Below the pieces are notes generated by a model that ran no database searches, had not been told where the DNA came from, and saw only the letters and a list, made by a program, of their open reading frames with translations. From NCBI RefSeq assembly GCF_004117875.1, contig NZ_RAHW01000007.1, positions 62,001 through 126,000 of the forward strand: a stretch of 64,000 bases of DNA, in the 5' to 3' direction. Shown here piece after piece: positions 60,959-64,000 of the stretch (position 1 is its first letter; the number at the start of each line of letters is the position of its first letter). The position numbers and the translations under genes were made by a program. Source of the stretch: Geomonas oryzae. Lineage in GTDB: Bacteria > Desulfobacterota > Desulfuromonadia > Geobacterales > Geobacteraceae.

Positions 60959-60974
60959 TGGCACCCTATTTGCT
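60959..60974 (+). promoter_or_regulatory. Sigma-54-type promoter of the dockerin-like protein gene
   Basis: TGGCACC-CTAT-TTGCT, differing from the consensus TGGCACG-N4-TTGCT in one base. About 76 bp before ATG 61050. Confidence 0.72.
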
Positions 60975-61049
60975 GGAAAAAGGCAGCCGCCGTGGCGCCG
61001 CAGCAGGACGCACGGGCCATTTTTCGCACCGCAAAGCAGGAGAACCTAC

Positions 61050-62501
61050 ATGAAGCTGGCAGACCTGTACAAACGGGGACTCATCGTCGCGCTCGCCTGC
61101 GCCGCCCTCCTCATTTCCAACCTTTCCGCGTTCGCCACCGCGCTACCCGGGGACTGCGACGGCAACGGAAGCGTCACCATGATCGAGGTGCAGGGGGCGA
61201 TCAACATGTTCCTCGGCACGAAGACGGTGGCATCCTGCGTGGACACCGACCAAAGCGGCGCGGTCACGATAACAGAGCTGCGCAACGTGGTCAACGCCTA
61301 CCTCGGGCTCCCGGTGATGATCCCGGCGCTTGCCGTGACCGGCACTGTGAAGGACCCGATCTCCGGGCTCGCCGTCACCGGGGCGACCGTGACCGCGTAC
61401 GCCGACGGCGCAAGCACCCCCGCGGCAACCGCCACGGTGCAAAGCACCGGCAGCTACAGTTTCTCAGGACTCTCGGCGGCCGGCACCTACCAGCTCGTGT
61501 TCAGCAAAACCGGCTACGCCGACGTGAACTACTACGGCGTCAAGCCGAGCCAGAGTGCCGCCACCGCACTGGAAACCGTACTCATGCTCACGACCGACAA
61601 GGCTTCGCTCACCACGTCGATCAACGGCTATGTCCTGAACGCCTCCAACAACACCGGTGCGGCCCTGACCCTCAGGTTCCGCCCGGGGCTGGGCGCCACC
61701 ACAGGCAACTACCTGGCCAAGACGGCCGACGGCTACGGGTATTACTACAAGGACTACTTCCCCGCCGGGTGCTACACGGCGGAGGTGTTGAAGCTCGTTG
61801 ACGGGGCGGAAACGAGCTACGGCTACTTCACCGTCTACTCCGTCCCCGGGGTATCAACCTACAACAACAGCCAGAACTTCACCGCGGACACCGGGACGAC
61901 GCCGTCCACCACCTACCGCGCCGTCCTCAGCTGGGGGAGCGCCGAGCGCGACCTCGACCTCCACGTCACCGGTCCCCTGAACCCGGACGACACCTCCACC
62001 ACCATTGGGTCCAGCAACACCCCGAGGTTCCATGTCGGCACCAGCACCTCCGACCCCCAGGTGAGCTACCCGTACGGCAGCGCCATCACAGGCACGACCC
62101 TCAGGAACATCCCCGGGGCTACCACCGAGGCATACCTCGACCAGGATCAAGCGAACCACGGCGTCGACAACGGCAGCGAAACCTTCACCATCCTGACCCA
62201 ACAGGCAGGCGTCTACCGTTTCTACGTCTACAACAACTCGGCCGCCGGTTACCTCGCCGAGTCGGGCGCACAGCTCAAGCTTTACCGCGGCACCACCCTG
62301 GTGAAGAGTTACACCGTCCCCAACAAGGCCGGCAACACCTGGACCGTCTTCGAACTCGACGGCGACACGGTGACCGACAAGAACCTCATGTCCACGGTGG
62401 ACCCGACCCAGACGTACAACCTCGCCAAGCCGGTGGCGGGCTATCCCGTGGACGAGCTCTCCACCTTCAAGCAGGTGCAGAAAAACCTGCCCACGCGGTA
62501 G
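61050..62501 (+). CDS. Secreted protein with N-terminal dockerin-like EF-hands and carboxypeptidase-regulatory and DUF2135-like domains
   Basis: 483 residues. Signal peptide (cleavage after SAFA). Residues about 33-85: two calcium-loop repeats, GDCDGNGSVTMIEVQGAINMFLG and DTDQSGAVTITELRNVVNAYLG, the dockerin type I pattern. About 90-190: a carboxypeptidase-regulatory/CNA-B-like beta domain (VTGTVKDPISGLAVTGATVTAY). About 285-400: DUF2135-like (AVLSWGSAERDLDLHVTGP). No sorting signal at the end (KNLPTR). An N-terminal dockerin without cohesin is unusual. AGGAG before ATG 61050. Confidence 0.78.
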   Translation: MKLADLYKRGLIVALACAALLISNLSAFATALPGDCDGNGSVTMIEVQGAINMFLGTKTVASCVDTDQSGAVTITELRNVVNAYLGLPVMIPALAVTGTVKDPISGLAVTGATVTAYADGASTPAATATVQSTGSYSFSGLSAAGTYQLVFSKTGYADVNYYGVKPSQSAATALETVLMLTTDKASLTTSINGYVLNASNNTGAALTLRFRPGLGATTGNYLAKTADGYGYYYKDYFPAGCYTAEVLKLVDGAETSYGYFTVYSVPGVSTYNNSQNFTADTGTTPSTTYRAVLSWGSAERDLDLHVTGPLNPDDTSTTIGSSNTPRFHVGTSTSDPQVSYPYGSAITGTTLRNIPGATTEAYLDQDQANHGVDNGSETFTILTQQAGVYRFYVYNNSAAGYLAESGAQLKLYRGTTLVKSYTVPNKAGNTWTVFELDGDTVTDKNLMSTVDPTQTYNLAKPVAGYPVDELSTFKQVQKNLPTR

Positions 62502-62525
62502 CAAAGGGGTAAGGAGCAGCTGAAA

Positions 62526-62762
62526 ATGGAAAGACTCAGCAAGAAGTGCACGGCGATCCTCGTAGGCGCCCTCACCTGCCTCGCAGCGGGTATCGGACTG
62601 GCCCCCCGGGTCGAGATGACCCCGAGGGGGCTGGAGCGGCCCGCGAGCCTTGCCACCGAGGTGACCGGGCAAGGCTCAGATGCGGCAAACGTGATGGTGC
62701 AAAGCTGCGCGGGCGGCGTCTCGATGAGCTGCCACCCGCAACGCTCCCGCCCCCAGCTTTAG
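62526..62762 (+). CDS. Small secreted protein, uncharacterised
   Basis: 78 residues with a plausible signal peptide (CTAILVGALTCLAAGIG) and a short mature part with a few Cys (SCAGGVSMSCHPQ). AAGGAG lies about 10 nt before ATG 62526. Follows the dockerin-like gene by 24 bp, probably in the same transcript, which ends at the terminator 18 bp later. No family recognised. Confidence 0.6.
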   Translation: MERLSKKCTAILVGALTCLAAGIGLAPRVEMTPRGLERPASLATEVTGQGSDAANVMVQSCAGGVSMSCHPQRSRPQL

Positions 62763-62779
62763 ACGCGCCATCGCAAGAA

Positions 62780-62819
62780 CGAAAAAGGCTCCCCTTCGCA
62801 AGAAGAGGAGCCTTTTTCG
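62780..62819. terminator. Bidirectional intrinsic terminator
   Basis: Stem CGAAAAAGGCTCC / GGAGCCTTTTTCG, separating the small secreted gene from the convergent lipoprotein gene. T-rich tails on both strands. Confidence 0.88.
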
Positions 62820-62874
62820 TTGCCGTCGCGCGCCGCACCGATCAGGCGTACCCGAGGGCGATGCATGCCGAGCG

Positions 62875-63303
62875 CTACTGGGGAGGCGCTACATGGGTGT
62901 AAGAGGTCAGGTAGTCGACCACGACGCCGTTGTCGTCGATGAAGATCATCGTGCTGAGAACCTTGCTCTTCATGGAACCGTCGGCGTTGAAGGGGGAGGC
63001 GTTGTAGGTCCAGAACTCCTTCGTGCGCGCGATGGGCGGCAGGGGCACCTTTATGGTGGCGAGCATATCCTTGGAAAGCTGGCGCTTGTTCTGCTCCACC
63101 GCCACCGGGCTCCCGTAGGCCGCGAGCACCTCGGCCTTGGTGGTCTTGTCCTTCACGATAAGCTCGGCAAGGGACGCCTCGCTCAGCTCGACCTTCTTGG
63201 GTGCCGGAGCGGTTGCCGCTGCCGGTGCCACTTCACTTTTCACAGCCTGGTGCGCGCAACCGCCCAACAACGCGCCAACAACCAACAAACCAACCCTCTT
63301 CAT
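62875..63303 (-). CDS. BamE/SmpA-like lipoprotein
   Basis: 142 residues. Lipobox LLGGC at residue 15, an Ala/Pro linker, then a BamE/OmlA-type alpha-beta domain (AELIVKDKTTKAEVLAAYGSPVAVE, IFIDDNGVVVDYLTSYTHV). AGGAGG 7 nt before the ATG at 63303 (a second ATG overlaps at 63306). Envelope small accessory protein; partner unknown. Sigma-54-type promoter upstream. Confidence 0.82.
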   Translation of the reverse strand: MKRVGLLVVGALLGGCAHQAVKSEVAPAAATAPAPKKVELSEASLAELIVKDKTTKAEVLAAYGSPVAVEQNKRQLSKDMLATIKVPLPPIARTKEFWTYNASPFNADGSMKSKVLSTMIFIDDNGVVVDYLTSYTHVAPPQ

Positions 63304-63346
63304 CATCCGACCTCCTGGTATAGATAAGATACTGCACGCTAAGCCG

Positions 63347-63362
63347 TGCAACGTCTCTGCCA
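63347..63362 (-). promoter_or_regulatory. Sigma-54-type promoter of the BamE-like lipoprotein gene
   Basis: Minus strand TGGCAGA-GACG-TTGCA, exact spacing, about 45 bp upstream of ATG 63303. Confidence 0.62.
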
Positions 63363-63485
63363 ACATCAGTCGCATCTGAGCCGCGCAAGGTGCGCCCCGG
63401 CACATCGACGCAGCTTCGCGTCCTTGCGGGGCATCCGCCTCCCTCCCCCCGCCGGCACCTCGGGCGGCGCCATCCGATCGTGGGC

Positions 63486-63524
63486 GATTTCACCCCAATG
63501 GTCCCCCATGCGGGGGATATCACC
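63486..63524. promoter_or_regulatory. Paired GATWTSMCCC elements (site D)
   Basis: GATTTCACCCC at 63486-63496 and GATATCACC at 63516-63524. They lie 124-160 bp upstream of the lipoprotein sigma-54 promoter and about 180 bp upstream of the one at 63703, in the spacer between the two divergent genes. Confidence 0.45.
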
Positions 63525-63702
63525 GCACCTTTTCAAGACTCGGCGTCCCTTCGCGGGACCGGACGTCAAGGGGACCTCCTCCCGTCGGGGCATCGCGGTG
63601 TTTTAAAGCGAGTGCAATATATCAATTATTATATAAGTTTCCAAGCCTCATCTCCTTCCGGGTTGTTTTTTTTCGCCCCTGACGCGCGGCGACCGGCATC
63701 GC

Positions 63703-63718
63703 AGGTACGACAATTGCT
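63703..63718 (+). promoter_or_regulatory. Sigma-54-type promoter of the last gene
   Basis: AGGTACG-ACAA-TTGCT: correct spacing with GG and GC, two mismatches (T1, C4). About 180 bp before ATG 63897. The 63406-63896 spacer has no other gene, and is AT-rich near 63605-63640. Confidence 0.52.
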
Positions 63719-63896
63719 ATTATCCAGTCAAGCTCTCTTCACACCGTACCGGTGATGCCTTAAAACCTGGTCCGGCGCAGTCGTCACGTGCCCCCATTCA
63801 CGCGGCGGCCTGAAGGTCCGAAGTAGCAGCAACAAAGAAGGCAGCACAATGCAATTCATTTCAAATCCAATCAAGAGACTGAGAGGGAAACAACCT

Positions 63897-64000
63897 ATGA
63901 AAAAAAGGGGATTGAAAATCTCGCTTTTGGCGGGGGCCTCGGCGGTAGCCGGCCTCACCGTAGGCGGGACGATTGCCCAAGCGGCGCATCCGGCAATCCA
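63897..64000 (+). CDS. Secreted protein, 3' truncated by window end
   Basis: 34 visible codons: a clean signal peptide (KKRGLKISLLAGASAVAGL, then AQAA) with predicted cleavage near residue 29. An in-frame ATG at 63849 with GAAGG upstream would add 16 residues, but the shorter start gives a standard signal peptide. Nothing can be said of the mature protein. It lies downstream of site D and a sigma-54-type promoter like its neighbours. Confidence 0.6.
   Translation, partial: MKKRGLKISLLAGASAVAGLTVGGTIAQAAHPAI

Noticed and set aside
63420..63480. GEMM-like GGACGCGAAGC on the minus strand upstream of the BamE-like gene
   Set aside because: Only one half of the motif is recognisable and the stem pairing does not form.

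Overview
The window looks like chromosomal DNA of a Geobacter-type anaerobe (Geobacteraceae / Desulfuromonadia: Geobacter, Geomonas, Citrifermentans or a close relative). The evidence is a tetraheme c-type cytochrome paired with an NHL lipoprotein, a B12-dependent class II ribonucleotide reductase, an exosortase-type exopolysaccharide locus, many sigma-54 promoters, chemoreceptors, and an hgcAB mercury-methylation pair. The assignment rests on gene content only; there is no rRNA.

Layout. 1-11.2 kb: visibly AT-richer surface-polysaccharide genes (Wzx flippase cut by the window edge, Wzy-type polymerase, four GT4 glycosyltransferases, a three-domain kinase/phosphotransferase fusion, a WecG/TagA-type transferase). 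11.3-20.9 kb: a GC-rich exosortase/export block in one direction (exosortase-EpsI fusion, polyprenyl-phosphate sugar-1-P transferase, PrsT-type TPR lipoprotein, SLBB export protein, outer-membrane barrel, chain-length protein, BY-kinase). Together these could build, polymerise and export one polysaccharide, with the exosortase handling sorted proteins encoded elsewhere. 21.2-21.6 kb: four tRNA genes (Pro, Arg, His, Leu on the minus strand). 21.9-25.6 kb: rph-rdgB, then a GGDEF protein and a beta-helix protein. 25.9-28.1 kb: nrdJ behind a pair of NrdR-like boxes. 29.3-30.06 kb: 18 tandem copies of a 41-bp unit. 31-47.9 kb: mixed housekeeping and accessory genes (GDSL esterase, transporters, rnk with an attenuator-like leader, a lone FliG-M domain beside a J-domain protein, a chemoreceptor, a RelE-like protein, GT61, thioesterase, enoyl-CoA hydratase, radical SAM, IclR). 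48-54 kb: a chemoreceptor with a sigma-28 promoter, small transporters, a ferritin-like protein, ferredoxin and DUF1540. 54.1-55.5 kb: hgcB and hgcA. 55.7-64 kb: a Sel1 protein, cytochrome/NHL pair, NarL-type two-component system, a dockerin-like secreted protein, a BamE-like lipoprotein and a truncated secreted protein.

Most notable observations: (1) the hgcA frame continues upstream through an in-frame TGA (Cys-TGA-Gly-Pro) to an ATG, and a perfect 7-bp hairpin with a G-starting loop lies 11 nt after the TGA, as expected for a bacterial SECIS; HgcA here may be a selenoprotein. (2) Six sigma-54-type promoters between 56.2 and 63.7 kb are accompanied by repeated GATWTSMCCC elements, suggesting an undescribed regulon. 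(3) A 35-codon leader peptide plus an intrinsic terminator precede rnk like an attenuator. (4) The 41-bp double-dyad array is open in all three plus frames but looks non-coding, and a possible single stray copy lies about 6 kb away.
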